Source of the DNA: Cytobacillus oceanisediminis
Lineage (GTDB): Bacteria; Bacillota; Bacilli; Bacillales; Cytobacillaceae
NCBI RefSeq assembly: GCF_003182355.1
Contig: NZ_QGTW01000010.1
Location: 1-64,000, forward strand
Direction: 5' to 3'
Length of the DNA stretch: 64,000 nucleotides
Under the pieces are notes generated by a model. It was not told the DNA's origin. It ran no database searches and saw nothing but the letters and a program-made list of their open reading frames with translations. Each line of letters opens with the position of its first letter. The first letter of the stretch is position 1. Below are positions 1-9,564 of this stretch, piece after piece. The position numbers and the translations under genes were made by a program.

Positions 1-414
1 TCAGGAGTGATGGGTGCCGAGTATGGCCAGCAGATGCCGCATCAAATGCCGCCAGGAGTAATGGGTGCTTCAGATGACTGTGGATGCGGAGGACCGCAAA
101 TGGGACCTGGAGGATACGGCCCAGGATTTGGAGCAGGCCCAGGGTTTGGAGCAGGCCCAGGATTTGGAGCAGGCCCAGGATTTGGAGCAGGTCCGGGATT
201 TGGAGCAGGTCCGGGATTTGGAGCAGGTCCGGGATTTGGAGCAGGCCCAGGGTTTGGAGCAGGTCCGGGATTTGGAGCAGGCCCAGGATTTGGAGCAGGC
301 CCAGGATTTGGAGCAGACCCAGGATTTGGAGCAGGTCCTGGTTACGGCCCAATGGGCGGGCAGACATTTGGAATGCCGAGAAATTTTGATGAAAGCAGTG
401 AATACGACGGTTAA
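1..414 (+). CDS. Gly-rich spore coat protein, C-terminal part (SafA-like), cut by window edge
   Basis: The frame is open from base 1, so only the C-terminal 137 residues are present. They begin with a Met/Pro/His/Gln-rich stretch, then a Cys-Gly-Cys-Gly-Gly motif, then twelve copies of the hexapeptide GPGFGA (one with Asp), and end in a short Met/Phe tail. No enzyme motif is visible. In B. subtilis the gene just upstream of coxA is safA, encoding a LysM-containing coat assembly protein with a low-complexity C-terminus, so a SafA-type coat protein is the best inference. The LysM domain would lie outside the window, so the call rests on context and composition. The stop codon lies inside the next gene, which starts 26 bp earlier in another frame. 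Confidence 0.55.
   Translation, partial: SGVMGAEYGQQMPHQMPPGVMGASDDCGCGGPQMGPGGYGPGFGAGPGFGAGPGFGAGPGFGAGPGFGAGPGFGAGPGFGAGPGFGAGPGFGAGPGFGAGPGFGADPGFGAGPGYGPMGGQTFGMPRNFDESSEYDG
116..348 (+). repeat. In-frame 18-bp tandem repeat, about 12 copies
   Basis: The 18-bp unit GGATTTGGAGCAGGCCCA, with third-base variants (GGTCCG, GGGTTT), is repeated about twelve times and encodes GPGFGA. The unit has no stop in any forward frame and is a multiple of three, so copy number can change by slippage without shifting the frame. Confidence 0.9.
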
Positions 415-1381
415 AAGTGGGGGAGACGATTTATTTAAAAATCGTCTCCTCTCCTATTTGCAAGAACAGTTTCCCTTTAAGATTGATGAAATTAAACCCA
501 TTAGAAAACAAGTTTATCTAGTTAGAGCACAGGAACGAGTATTTATTTTAAAAGGATTTTCCTCATATCACCGATTAAAACTCCAGGAAGCCTTTACAGC
601 ATCCCTAATAAATGAAGGGTTTGCAAAGACTTATACTTTTTATGAATTTGCAAAAGAACCGCCTCTCTTATACGATCGAACCTATTACGGGTGCCTGGAA
701 TATATACATCCATCACCAGATTCTTTTTCTTATCATTTGAAAAGAGATCGATTAGAGGGGCTTGAACTGCTTCAAGCTTTTCATGACACTTCGGAAAAGC
801 TGGTTAACCGCTATCAAACGGTTGTCCCAGCATTCAGGCAAGCGGAAAAATGGAGGGAAAGGGCCTCGCTTTTTCTTAATAATCTTCCTGTTATAAGATA
901 CTTTGTCCAGAAGGAAATTATTAATGAACTATTATCGTGGGCTGATTGGTCCCTAAAAGGGATTGAGGAAGAAGATTGGCTGTTTCAGTCAGGAAGGCAG
1001 GTTATTCTCCATGGTGATGTAGCACACCACAATTTTCTCAGGGCAAAGAATAAAACCTTGTACCTGCTTGATTTTGATTTGATTGCAAAAGCCACTCCGC
1101 ACTCTGATTACCTTCAGTATGCTAACCGGATCCTGCCTTTTCTGAGATGGTCTTTTGACGATTTATTAAGATTTCCAATCATAAAGCAGTATATGGAAGA
1201 AAAAGGATTCAAGTATGCTCTTGCCTTTCCTACTGATATTTTTAGGGAATGGAATAGAGTCATCAGAGAAAGGTCCTACCTGGACCCGGTCAAAATACGT
1301 CCTGTCCTGGATTTGACGGTAGGACAATTTGCAGAAAGACAACGGTTTATTCGAGACTTAAAAAAGGCAGCAGAGGATTAA
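389..1381 (+). CDS. CotS/YsxE-type aminoglycoside-phosphotransferase-fold protein
   Basis: 330 residues from the ATG at 389. The kinase-like fold is shown by the catalytic-loop motif LHGDVAHHNFL near residues 206-216 and the metal-binding DFD of LLDFDL near 227. This resembles spore-associated APH-family proteins of Bacillus (CotS, YsxE, YutH), which are coat components of unclear catalytic activity. The gene overlaps the end of the coat gene by 26 bp and precedes coxA, supporting a sporulation role. The frame is open back to position 65 only because the upstream 18-bp repeat has no stops; the repetitive Asp-Leu-Glu-Gln translation there is very unlikely to be used. The ribosome binding site at 389 is weak, so translational coupling to the upstream gene is likely. 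Confidence 0.7.
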   Translation: MKAVNTTVKSGGDDLFKNRLLSYLQEQFPFKIDEIKPIRKQVYLVRAQERVFILKGFSSYHRLKLQEAFTASLINEGFAKTYTFYEFAKEPPLLYDRTYYGCLEYIHPSPDSFSYHLKRDRLEGLELLQAFHDTSEKLVNRYQTVVPAFRQAEKWRERASLFLNNLPVIRYFVQKEIINELLSWADWSLKGIEEEDWLFQSGRQVILHGDVAHHNFLRAKNKTLYLLDFDLIAKATPHSDYLQYANRILPFLRWSFDDLLRFPIIKQYMEEKGFKYALAFPTDIFREWNRVIRERSYLDPVKIRPVLDLTVGQFAERQRFIRDLKKAAED

Positions 1382-1503
1382 GAAGAATTTTTTTTATCGT
1401 AAAATTGGACGTAAATGACAGGATGAAAGCCTCTCTTCGCTCACAAGCTAAGAAGGAGCATATATGCTCAAAGCTTGTAATATTAGCGAGGGGGGTTTTT
1501 CGC

Positions 1504-2259
1504 TTGCACAAGAAACTAATTGCAGTGCCGCTGGCTGCCTTAATGTCAATGGGATTAACAGGCTGCGGAACAAATGATGAAACTGCTGTTCAGGATCGAA
1601 ACAACGAACAGGTTCAGCCGATGGGCTATTATTCGAATGAAAACCATGGAAACCGTGGAGGAAATGCCCGGGTTGAAGATGGAACAGATAATGATGGCCC
1701 ATTGACTGAAATGATGGATCATACCTTTGGCGGGGAAGGAAGAAACAACGGAAACAATAGAAACAACAATAGAAATACACTTCAAGTAAGGGACGAAGAT
1801 ATCAATACCGGAAATCCAACAGTCCCTCTAGCTGATAGGGACCGGAACTTCTTCCAAAAAGACAACCGTTTCAGCCATAGTGATGCGAATTACCATGGGC
1901 ATCTGGATGACAATACACGCAATGCAAAGAGTTCTTACTATCAAGCTTATGAAGGTGAACTTGCTGAAAAAATTGGTGATGTAACAGCATCTGTTCCAAA
2001 TGTTGAGGATGTTCGCTCAGTTACCTATGGCAGCGATGTTTTGATAGCTGTAGACCTCGCGGATTATAGCAAGGAAGAGGAAACAAAAGCCGCCATTCAT
2101 GAAGCGGTACAGCCATATCTTCGCGGAAGATCGACTAAGGTTGTAACGGATGAAGGAACTTTCAGCCGTCTTCGAAACATCGATAACAACCTGCGCGACG
2201 GTGGCCCTAGAGAACAAATTGACTGGGATTTAAAAAATCTGTTCCGTAGAGAAAGATAA
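1504..2259 (+). CDS. coxA: YhcN/YlaJ-family sporulation lipoprotein, CoxA-like
   Basis: 251 residues from a TTG at 1504, chosen because GAGGGGGG lies 8 bp upstream and the protein then begins with a proper lipoprotein signal: MHKK, a hydrophobic stretch, and lipobox LTGC with Cys21. After an Asn/Asp/Arg-rich linker the C-terminal half carries the YhcN/YlaJ domain (VEDVRSVTYGSDVLIAVDL onward). CoxA of B. subtilis is a spore cortex-associated protein encoded next to safA, so position and family agree. A longer reading from 1405 is open but adds a charged leader ahead of the signal peptide and is unlikely. It is longer than B. subtilis CoxA as I recall it, mainly from the low-complexity linker. 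Confidence 0.75.
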   Translation: MHKKLIAVPLAALMSMGLTGCGTNDETAVQDRNNEQVQPMGYYSNENHGNRGGNARVEDGTDNDGPLTEMMDHTFGGEGRNNGNNRNNNRNTLQVRDEDINTGNPTVPLADRDRNFFQKDNRFSHSDANYHGHLDDNTRNAKSSYYQAYEGELAEKIGDVTASVPNVEDVRSVTYGSDVLIAVDLADYSKEEETKAAIHEAVQPYLRGRSTKVVTDEGTFSRLRNIDNNLRDGGPREQIDWDLKNLFRRER

Positions 2260-2270
2260 AATGGATATAG

Positions 2271-2309
2271 CAAAAGGAGCAAAGCCGCTGCGCTTTGTTC
2301 CTTTTTTGT
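2271..2309 (+). terminator. Rho-independent terminator after coxA
   Basis: AAAGGAGCAAAGC pairs, with one mismatch, with GCTTTGTTCCTTT around a short loop and runs into TTTTTT. It closes the coat-gene unit ahead of bofC. Confidence 0.8.
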
Positions 2310-2450
2310 TCATATATCCGTTAGACCTCATTCATTAAGTACAGGATAAACAAGAAAATATTGGTCACACTAATAATAAAGAACAGGGATAGATAATTGC
2401 GTAATGGATGCAAATGGCCGAAGTTACATTTTTAATCGAGGTGATCGAAG

Positions 2451-3008
2451 GTGAGAACCAAATGGGGATTAATCATTGTAGTATTAACCGCTGCTTTTAT
2501 CACAATTTTTACTGCAGGGGAAAGCAGCATTGGACACGAAAAGGGTGAAACTGTATATGCCCTGGAAAAAGAGAGCAAGGATAATCCCATAGAAGGACCG
2601 CTGCATATGAAGGTCATTTTGGAACGATTATACTTGGACGGAGAAGTGAGCCAGGAATCAATCGAGGAAACCATTTGGGCAATGGAGGATTTTTGGGCTA
2701 AATATGATCAATGGCAACTTGTTGATATGGACACAGACTATATGGTGTTCCGCCGGCAAATGGATGATATCTCACCTTTATTAAAAACAAATGGTTATTT
2801 TGGGCTTACCGAAGATGGCACTTTAACCATATTTAATGGGAGGCCGCATAAAACGAATATAATCCAGTCTTTTTTTCAAATTGATTTAGGGAGACTGGAA
2901 AGTACAAAGTGTGAGGAACTGAAGAAGGGTATTCCCATTATGACAAAGGATCGTTATGTTAAGGTCCTTGAAACATTTAAAGATTATTCTACAGGAGAGG
3001 CGAATTAA
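2451..3008 (+). CDS. bofC: BofC, forespore regulator of the sigma-K checkpoint
   Basis: 185 residues from a GTG with GAGGTGAT about 6 bp upstream. The N-terminus (MRTKWGLIIVVLTAAF) is a signal sequence for export into the space between the forespore membranes, followed by the BofC body with GPLHMKVILERLYLDGEVSQ and a C-terminal domain ending near RYVKVLETF. In B. subtilis BofC restrains the SpoIVB signalling protease and so delays pro-sigma-K processing. The sigK gene itself lies at the far end of this window. The upstream region has CACACTAAT near 2366, one base from a sigma-G -10 (CATACTA), but I could not define a convincing -35. Confidence 0.88.
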   Translation: MRTKWGLIIVVLTAAFITIFTAGESSIGHEKGETVYALEKESKDNPIEGPLHMKVILERLYLDGEVSQESIEETIWAMEDFWAKYDQWQLVDMDTDYMVFRRQMDDISPLLKTNGYFGLTEDGTLTIFNGRPHKTNIIQSFFQIDLGRLESTKCEELKKGIPIMTKDRYVKVLETFKDYSTGEAN

Positions 3009-3017
3009 TAAAAGATT

Positions 3018-3050
3018 AAAGACTGGCTTACGCCGGTCTTTATTTTTGTT
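3018..3050 (+). terminator. Terminator after bofC
   Basis: AAGACTGGC and GCCGGTCTT form a 9-bp stem with one G-T wobble and a 4-nt loop, followed by TTTATTTTTG. Confidence 0.8.
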
Positions 3051-3247
3051 TACAGCCTGCTGCGGGAATTGGTAGTGAGAAGATGGTAAAAAGTGCGAAA
3101 AATCTTTTCATTATATGACCTAAAGTCAATTTGTTTGAAACCTCTATAATTATATTCAAATTTTAATAAATATCGCAACTTTTTTCTTCGTACCCAAATT
3201 ATTGTATGATACAATGAGGTACAGTTAAATCAGGGGAGCGAAAGGTA

Positions 3248-3859
3248 TTGTTTGAATTTATAAAAGGCAAAGTGGAATACATTGGGCCGGAATATGTTGT
3301 AATCGAAAATAATGGAATCGGCTATCAAGTTTTAACGCCCAATCCATTCAGCTATACCCAAGAGTTTGGAAAGGAAGTCAGAATTTATACTTATCATTAT
3401 GTAAGAGAAGATGTTATGGCTCTGTATGGTTTCCAATCAAGGGAAGAAAAAACACTATTTACAAAGCTATTGAATGTTACGGGAATTGGGCCGAAGGGTG
3501 CACTTGCAATCCTCGCATCCGGGGAGCCGGAACAGGTGGTCCAGGCGATTGAAAATGAAGATGAAGCATTTCTTGTTAAGTTTCCTGGAGTTGGAAAGAA
3601 AACGGCAAGGCAAATGATTCTCGATCTAAAGGGAAAACTTCCCGATATTGTACCTGACTTTTTCCCGAATTTATTTTCGGCAGATAAAATCCAGCCAGAG
3701 CAAAGCGGAGCTGCAGCCGATCTTGAAGAAGCTCTGCTGGCACTGAAAGCGCTGGGGTACTCAGATAAGGAACTGAAAAAAATAACACCAGATCTGAAAA
3801 AGGAAAAGCTTGCAACAGACCAGTACATAAAGAAGGCGCTTCAGAAACTTTTAAAATAA
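3248..3859 (+). CDS. ruvA: Holliday junction branch migration complex subunit RuvA
   Basis: 203 residues. The TTG start follows AGGGGAGCGAAAGG and gives [20 protein letters not shown], the usual RuvA OB-fold N-terminus. Tandem helix-hairpin-helix segments follow ([16 protein letters not shown] near 75-90 and [20 protein letters not shown] near 112-131), and the C-terminal RuvB-contacting domain ends in [10 protein letters not shown]. RuvA binds the four-way junction as a tetramer and loads the RuvB motor encoded next. No CGAAC-N4-GTTCG SOS box was seen by eye upstream. A -10-like TATGAT (3205-3210) sits inside a near-palindrome ATTGTATGATACAAT. Confidence 0.97.
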   Translation: MFEFIKGKVEYIGPEYVVIENNGIGYQVLTPNPFSYTQEFGKEVRIYTYHYVREDVMALYGFQSREEKTLFTKLLNVTGIGPKGALAILASGEPEQVVQAIENEDEAFLVKFPGVGKKTARQMILDLKGKLPDIVPDFFPNLFSADKIQPEQSGAAADLEEALLALKALGYSDKELKKITPDLKKEKLATDQYIKKALQKLLK

Positions 3860-3942
3860 AGCGTTTATTTTTTTGATTCAAATCAAAAGTTCGGAACCGG
3901 CCCGTTTGCCTTATGCTGATACATAAAGAAGGTGAGATAAGA

Positions 3943-4944
3943 ATGGAAGAGCGGATCATATCCGGCGAGGCAGATATTCAAGATATTTCCTTTGAACAGA
4001 GTCTGCGCCCGCAATCACTTAAACAATATATCGGACAGGATAAAGTAAAGGAAAACCTCGAGATTTTTATTAAGGCAGCCAGGATTCGCGAGGAAACTTT
4101 AGATCATGTTCTTTTATATGGCCCTCCAGGATTGGGAAAAACCACACTTGCAGCCATTATCGCGAATGAAATGGGTGTGAATATTAGGACTACTGCTGGA
4201 CCTGCCATTGAAAGGCCGGGAGACTTGGCGGCAATCCTGACTGCATTGGAACCAGGTGACGTCCTGTTTATTGATGAAATCCATCGTCTGCCCCGTTCCA
4301 TTGAAGAAGTTCTTTATCCGGCCATGGAGGATTTTTGCCTGGATATTGTTATAGGAAAAGGGCCAAGTGCTAGGTCCGTAAGGCTTGACCTGCCTCCATT
4401 CACTCTTGTTGGCGCAACCACAAGGGCGGGCTCACTATCTGCTCCATTAAGGGACCGTTTTGGAGTTCTTAGCAGGCTTGAATACTATACAGAGGAGCAG
4501 CTTACGGACATTGTTGTACGTACGGCTGAAGTTTTGGATACAGGCATAGATGGGAAAGCTGCCATAGAGGTGGCGAGACGGTCAAGAGGCACGCCGAGAA
4601 TTGCAAACAGGCTTCTTCGCAGAATCAGGGATTTTGCTCAGGTTAAGGCAGATGGCACTGTTGATGAACAGCTTGCCAAAGAAGCATTGGAGCTTTTGCA
4701 GGTTGACCGTTTAGGTCTCGACCATATTGACCATAAATTATTAAGAGGGATTATTGAAAAATTCCGTGGAGGCCCTGTAGGCCTTGAAACGATTGCAGCT
4801 ACGATTGGGGAAGAAGCACATACAATTGAGGACGTATACGAACCATATTTATTGCAGATTGGTTTTCTTCAGCGGACACCTAGAGGCAGAGTCGTAACGG
4901 ATCTGGTGTACCGCCATTTTCAAATGGAGGTGCCTGCTGATTGA
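3943..4944 (+). CDS. ruvB: Holliday junction branch migration DNA helicase RuvB
   Basis: 333 residues from the ATG at 3943, preceded by AAGGTGAGAT; an in-frame ATG ten codons upstream lacks a ribosome binding site. AAA+ ATPase with Walker [10 protein letters not shown] at 60-68, Walker [10 protein letters not shown], sensor region [18 protein letters not shown] with arginine finger, and a C-terminal winged helix ([17 protein letters not shown]). RuvB hexamers pump DNA through the RuvA-bound junction. It is 83 bp downstream of ruvA, an expected pair, and the length matches the family. Confidence 0.98.
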   Translation: MEERIISGEADIQDISFEQSLRPQSLKQYIGQDKVKENLEIFIKAARIREETLDHVLLYGPPGLGKTTLAAIIANEMGVNIRTTAGPAIERPGDLAAILTALEPGDVLFIDEIHRLPRSIEEVLYPAMEDFCLDIVIGKGPSARSVRLDLPPFTLVGATTRAGSLSAPLRDRFGVLSRLEYYTEEQLTDIVVRTAEVLDTGIDGKAAIEVARRSRGTPRIANRLLRRIRDFAQVKADGTVDEQLAKEALELLQVDRLGLDHIDHKLLRGIIEKFRGGPVGLETIAATIGEEAHTIEDVYEPYLLQIGFLQRTPRGRVVTDLVYRHFQMEVPAD

Positions 4945-4995
4945 GCGGGAAAAGAAAAGCGGAAGCCACTCGTTTAGAAGGAGCTGGAGCTGGAC

Positions 4996-5196
4996 ATGAG
5001 TGGTAAATGGCTGATGATAATTGGTGCAATTATTTTTGCAATCGGATTTTTAAGCCAATTTTTTAATATTGGCAAGCTGCCGGGGGATATTGTAATAAAG
5101 AAAGGCAATACGACTTTTTATTTTCCTATAGTGACGTCGATATTGCTCAGTGTTGTTTTATCTGCCATCTTTTATTTTCTTGGCAGGTTCCGGTAG
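4996..5196 (+). CDS. DUF2905 small membrane protein
   Basis: 66 residues with two predicted membrane helices (MIIGAIIFAIGFLSQFF and FPIVTSILLSVVLSAIFYFL) flanking the conserved loop GKLPGDIVIKKGNTTFYFP that defines DUF2905. An AGAAGGAG box lies about 12 bp upstream of the ATG. Its place between ruvB and queA is common in Bacillaceae. Function is unknown; membrane location is all that can be inferred. Confidence 0.85.
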   Translation: MSGKWLMIIGAIIFAIGFLSQFFNIGKLPGDIVIKKGNTTFYFPIVTSILLSVVLSAIFYFLGRFR

Positions 5197-5228
5197 CTCT
5201 AAGTATGAATAACAGATAGGGTGACATC

Positions 5229-6257
5229 ATGAAAGTAGATTTATTTGATTTTCATTTGCCGGAGGAATTAATCGCACAGACGCCTTTGGCTGATCGGACA
5301 AGCAGCAGGCTGATGGTCCTTGATAAAAAGACCGGTGATATACAGCACGGCGTTTTTAAAGATTTAAAAAATCATCTAAAGGCAGGAGATTGCCTCGTAT
5401 TGAATGACACAAGAGTACTTCCTGCCAGGCTGTTCGGCGAAAAAACAGGAACAGGTGCAAAGATAGAGGTGCTCCTTCTCAAGCAGCTTGAAGGCGATGC
5501 CTGGGAAACGCTGGTAAAGCCAGCCAAGAGGGTAAAAGAAGGAACAGAGATCACGTTCGGCAATGGCAGTTTGACTGCTGTTTGCACGGGAACTTCTGAC
5601 CATGGCGGCAGGATTCTGGAGTTTAGATATGAAGGGATTTTCTATGAAGTGCTTGAGCAATTAGGGGAAATGCCTTTGCCTCCATATATCAAGGAACAGC
5701 TTGATGACCGGGAGCGTTATCAGACAGTTTTTGCCCGCGAACGCGGGTCTGCGGCAGCGCCGACGGCAGGTCTTCATTTTACTGAACAGCTGCTTGATGA
5801 AATCAAAGAAATGGGTGTGCACGTTGCTTTCATTACTTTGCACGTTGGACTTGGAACATTCAGGCCTGTCAGTGTGGAGGACTTAAATGAGCATGAGATG
5901 CATGCAGAATTTTATCAAGTAACAGAAGGTACAGCAAGGCTGTTAAATGAGGTGCGCGAGCAGGGCGGGAGGATTATCAGTGTGGGCACTACCTCCACAA
6001 GGACATTGGAGACAATAGCCTCTGCCTATAATGGCCGATTTGAAGAAGCGAGCGGCTGGACGGATATTTTCATCTACCCTGGCTATAAATTTAAAGCTAT
6101 TGACGGCATGATTACCAACTTCCATTTGCCAAAATCGACGCTTATCATGCTGGTAAGCGCGCTTGCCGGCAGGGAAAATGTATTGAATGCCTATAATAAG
6201 GCTGTAGAGGAGCGCTACCGTTTTTTCAGTTTTGGAGATGCAATGCTGATTTTGTAA
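5229..6257 (+). CDS. queA: tRNA preQ1(34) S-adenosylmethionine ribosyltransferase-isomerase QueA
   Basis: 342 residues, full family length. QueA transfers and isomerises the ribosyl part of S-adenosylmethionine onto preQ1 at the wobble base, giving epoxyqueuosine in GUN-anticodon tRNAs. Family signatures seen: [20 protein letters not shown] at the start, [13 protein letters not shown] near 60-72, APTAGLHFT near 177-185, [10 protein letters not shown] near 207-216, and [17 protein letters not shown] near 296-312. It precedes tgt, the enzyme of the preceding step, as in most Bacillus genomes. The next 106 bp hold a small repeat remnant rather than a clear terminator. Confidence 0.98.
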   Translation: MKVDLFDFHLPEELIAQTPLADRTSSRLMVLDKKTGDIQHGVFKDLKNHLKAGDCLVLNDTRVLPARLFGEKTGTGAKIEVLLLKQLEGDAWETLVKPAKRVKEGTEITFGNGSLTAVCTGTSDHGGRILEFRYEGIFYEVLEQLGEMPLPPYIKEQLDDRERYQTVFARERGSAAAPTAGLHFTEQLLDEIKEMGVHVAFITLHVGLGTFRPVSVEDLNEHEMHAEFYQVTEGTARLLNEVREQGGRIISVGTTSTRTLETIASAYNGRFEEASGWTDIFIYPGYKFKAIDGMITNFHLPKSTLIMLVSALAGRENVLNAYNKAVEERYRFFSFGDAMLIL

Positions 6258-6291
6258 CTAAGGGAAGAAATTACTATTTGAACTTCGATAA

Positions 6292-7503
<1,212 letters not shown>

Positions 7504-7510
7504 TAATTAA

Positions 7511-7732
7511 GCTTTGGTTAAAGCTAATTATTTGATTTAGTACTGTGTTGATTAGAGCGGAAGGCGTGAGACTCCTTGAAAATGCATTCACATTTTTTCG
7601 TGCGGTGTTTATTCGAGGGTGCTGGTTCAATGTCCCGCGGGAAAACGTACCCAAGGGAGAATCCGCAGGCGCACGATGCCGCGGTTAGCTGAGTGCCTGC
7701 AGCGGAAATCAACATTCAAGTTTATCAGAGCC
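7511..7732 (+). repeat. Dispersed inverted-repeat element, copy A (long form)
   Basis: About 222 bp. The left end GGTTAAAGCT...TGTTGATT is complementary to the right end AATCAACA...TTTATCAGAGCC. The interior carries the shared blocks GAGCGGAAGG, GAGACTCC, TCGTGCGGTGTTTATTCGAG, CCGCAGGCGC and CAGCGGAAATCAAC. Six related copies lie in the window. This one separates tgt from yajC. Confidence 0.85.
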
Positions 7733-7824
7733 AATATTTAAAAAGTGAGTGTTCAATTAGATGGAAAATGAGCTAAATTGCTTATTTTTCTATAAGCGGA
7801 CAACCATTGAAAGGGGGGAAAACA

Positions 7825-8109
7825 ATGGAGTTATTGGGAACACTAGGACCATTATTGCTGATGTTTGTTTTATTCTATTTCCTGTTAATTCGTCCTCAGC
7901 AGAAACGCCAAAAGGCAGTTCAGCAAATGCAGAACGATTTGAAAAAGGGAGATAAGGTGGTAACTATCGGCGGCCTTCATGGATTCGTTGATGCCATCGA
8001 CGAAGACAAAGTAGTCATTAAATGCGGTGACGGCAGCCGTCTTACATACGATCGCGCAGCAATTCGCGAAGTGACGCAATCAACAGGAGATGCATTAGCT
8101 AAATCTTAA
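7825..8109 (+). CDS. yajC: Preprotein translocase subunit YajC
   Basis: 94 residues. The ATG at 7825 was chosen because GAAAGGGGGGAAAAC sits just upstream; the reading six codons earlier overlaps that box. One N-terminal membrane helix (LGPLLLMFVLFYFLLIRPQQKRQK) is followed by a cytoplasmic domain with KKGDKVVTIGGLHGFVDAI. YajC associates with SecDF, encoded further along in this window. Length and topology match the family. Confidence 0.95.
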   Translation: MELLGTLGPLLLMFVLFYFLLIRPQQKRQKAVQQMQNDLKKGDKVVTIGGLHGFVDAIDEDKVVIKCGDGSRLTYDRAAIREVTQSTGDALAKS

Positions 8110-8119
8110 TTAGAAATAC

Positions 8120-8187
8120 GTAAGCGCCTTCGGAACAAGCACAAGACAAACTTGTGACCTAGAGGGGATAGGCGCTGAAACTAGACA
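8120..8187 (-). repeat. Copy of the GCAGCGCC repeat family, reverse orientation
   Basis: Read on the minus strand it gives TTCAGCGCCTATCCCCTCTA...TTGTCTTGTGCTTG...AGGCGCTTACG. This matches the two ends and the centre (TTGTCTTATGCTTG) of the element at 24408-24526, in a shorter version. It carries an inner CACAAG/CTTGTG hairpin. Confidence 0.65.
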
Positions 8188-8197
8188 ACACAAGAAA

Positions 8198-8232
8198 TCA
8201 AAAAAGAAGGTCCACTGCGGACCTTCTTTTTT
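8198..8232. terminator. Bidirectional terminator between yajC and yrzE
   Basis: AAGAAGGTCC and GGACCTTCTT form a perfect 10-bp stem with a 5-nt loop, flanked by an A-run and a T-run, so it can serve both the plus-strand yajC unit and the converging minus-strand gene. Confidence 0.9.
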
Positions 8233-8587
8233 ATGCTGTTCTTTTGGAATTAAGATTTACACCAAGAATTCCGCCCATCATGGCCGTGAGCATGAAACAC
8301 GTATGGTAAATCATTTGTTCCATCGAAAATAGACTATCATGCCCCAAATATTGAAAAAGGAAAATAATCACCGAGTAAATAAGGCCGGTCAGGCCTCCAA
8401 GCAGCCAGCCTTTTTGCTTTCCTTTTCCGCCGGAAATGAACCCGCCCGCAAAAAGGGAAACAAATGATACAGCTGTAATAATATACTGTAAGGATGACTC
8501 CTGAAGTGATGTAAAACGAAGCAGCAGCGAAAAAATAAGGCTGCCGGCGATGGCGATTGCAAAAATCGCAATGATCCCATAGAGCAC
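8231..8587 (-). CDS. yrzE: TIGR04086-family membrane protein, YrzE-like
   Basis: 118 residues from the GTG at 8587, with four hydrophobic segments: GIIAIFAIAIAGSLIFSLLL, YIITAVSFVSLFAGGFISGG, WLLGGLTGLIYSVIIFLF and the C-terminal MLTAMMGGILGVNL. It sits between yajC and a YetF-type gene as yrzE does in B. subtilis. The true start may be upstream: the in-frame codons before the GTG encode EESKNFGSA, which looks like family sequence, and AGAAGGGAGAGG lies ahead of an ATA codon at 8617, but no ATG, GTG or TTG occurs between that box and 8587. Function is unknown. Confidence 0.8.
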   Translation of the reverse strand: MLYGIIAIFAIAIAGSLIFSLLLRFTSLQESSLQYIITAVSFVSLFAGGFISGGKGKQKGWLLGGLTGLIYSVIIFLFQYLGHDSLFSMEQMIYHTCFMLTAMMGGILGVNLNSKRTA

Positions 8588-8831
8588 GGCACTTCCAAAA
8601 TTCTTTGACTCCTCTATATTGACCCTCTCCCTTCTGAAAATAAATCGGAATAGCCTCTAAGCCCCACGGCTGTCCAGCTTTTTCCCTAGTACAAGCATAT
8701 TCACACAAAGAAAATTTAGAATCTAAAAATTACAACGTTTAAGCAGTGTAAGGGATTTAGAAAAAAGTCTCATAAATAATCGGCCGGTGCGAAAGAATAA
8801 TACAGATTGCATCAAAAGGGGTGCTGTGGTA

Positions 8832-9482
8832 GTGGAAGAATATTTAATAATTGTTATAAGGACATTATTTCTATATGCAATAATTCTCCTTATATTTAGA
8901 TTAATGGGCAAAAGGGAGATTGGGGAGCTTAGCATTTTGGATTTGGTGGTTTATATCATGATAGCAGAGCTCGCGGTAGTGGCAATTGAAAATCCTGATT
9001 CACAAATCCTAAAAAATGTTTTGCCAATGCTCCTTTTGATGATTGTACAGATTATACTCGCCATTTTTTCTCTTAAAAGCAAAACATTCCGCGATGTGGT
9101 TGATGGTAAGCCAACCATCATTATTAACAAGGGAAAAATAGATGAAAATGCGATGAGAAAGCAAAGATATAATTTTGATGACCTGCTGCTCCAGCTAAGG
9201 GAGAAAGATATTGCCAAAATCTCTGATGTCGAATTTGCCATTCTTGAATCGTCTGGAACTTTGTCCGTGTTTGAAAAAAAAGACAGTCAAGTCGGCGGCA
9301 TTACAATACCACTGATTATTGATGGCACTGTTCAAAAAACAAATCTCGAAAAAATTAACAAGAGCGACTTTTGGCTGCGGCAAGAGCTAAGAAAGCAAGG
9401 GTATAAAGAGATATCCAAGATCTCGTTCTGCAGCTTTGAAAATGGCCAATTTTATGTAGACTTGCTTGACCACCGCAAATAA
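8832..9482 (+). CDS. DUF421/YetF-family membrane protein (YrbG-like)
   Basis: 216 residues from the GTG at 8832; AAAAGGGG lies 10 bp upstream, and another GTG two codons earlier is possible. Three N-terminal helices carry the conserved segment FRLMGKREIGELSILDLVVYIMIAELA, followed by the cytoplasmic DUF421 domain with FRDVVDGKPTIIINKGKI and DDLLLQLREKDI. YetF-type proteins are inner-membrane proteins made in sporulating cells of Bacillus, some linked to germination. The match in position to B. subtilis yrbG is good; no precise role can be given. Confidence 0.85.
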   Translation: MEEYLIIVIRTLFLYAIILLIFRLMGKREIGELSILDLVVYIMIAELAVVAIENPDSQILKNVLPMLLLMIVQIILAIFSLKSKTFRDVVDGKPTIIINKGKIDENAMRKQRYNFDDLLLQLREKDIAKISDVEFAILESSGTLSVFEKKDSQVGGITIPLIIDGTVQKTNLEKINKSDFWLRQELRKQGYKEISKISFCSFENGQFYVDLLDHRK

Positions 9483-9499
9483 TTAATTTTACACATTAA

Positions 9500-9546
9500 A
9501 ATGGCCAGCCCAAAAGGTGTGAACCAATATCTTTGAGCTGGCCATT
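9500..9546. terminator. Long-loop hairpin between convergent genes
   Basis: AATGGCCAGC and GCTGGCCATT form a perfect 10-bp stem around a 27-nt loop exactly between the converging yetF-like and spoVB genes. Neither side has a strong T-run, so terminator function is likely but not certain. Confidence 0.6.
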
Positions 9547-9564
9547 GATGTACAGAAATTATCA

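Noticed and set aside
65-388. N-terminal extension of the kinase-like gene through the 18-bp repeat
   Set aside because: The frame is open only because the repeat has no stops; the translation is a simple repeat of Asp-Leu-Glu-Gln and is unlike the family.
3051-3247. LexA/SOS box before ruvAB
   Set aside because: No CGAAC-N4-GTTCG-like sequence was found by eye, though B. subtilis ruvAB is SOS-controlled.
8337-8708. Overlapping 123-codon minus-strand ORF
   Set aside because: Shadow of yrzE in another frame; the membrane-protein frame has family sequence and the terminator fits it.
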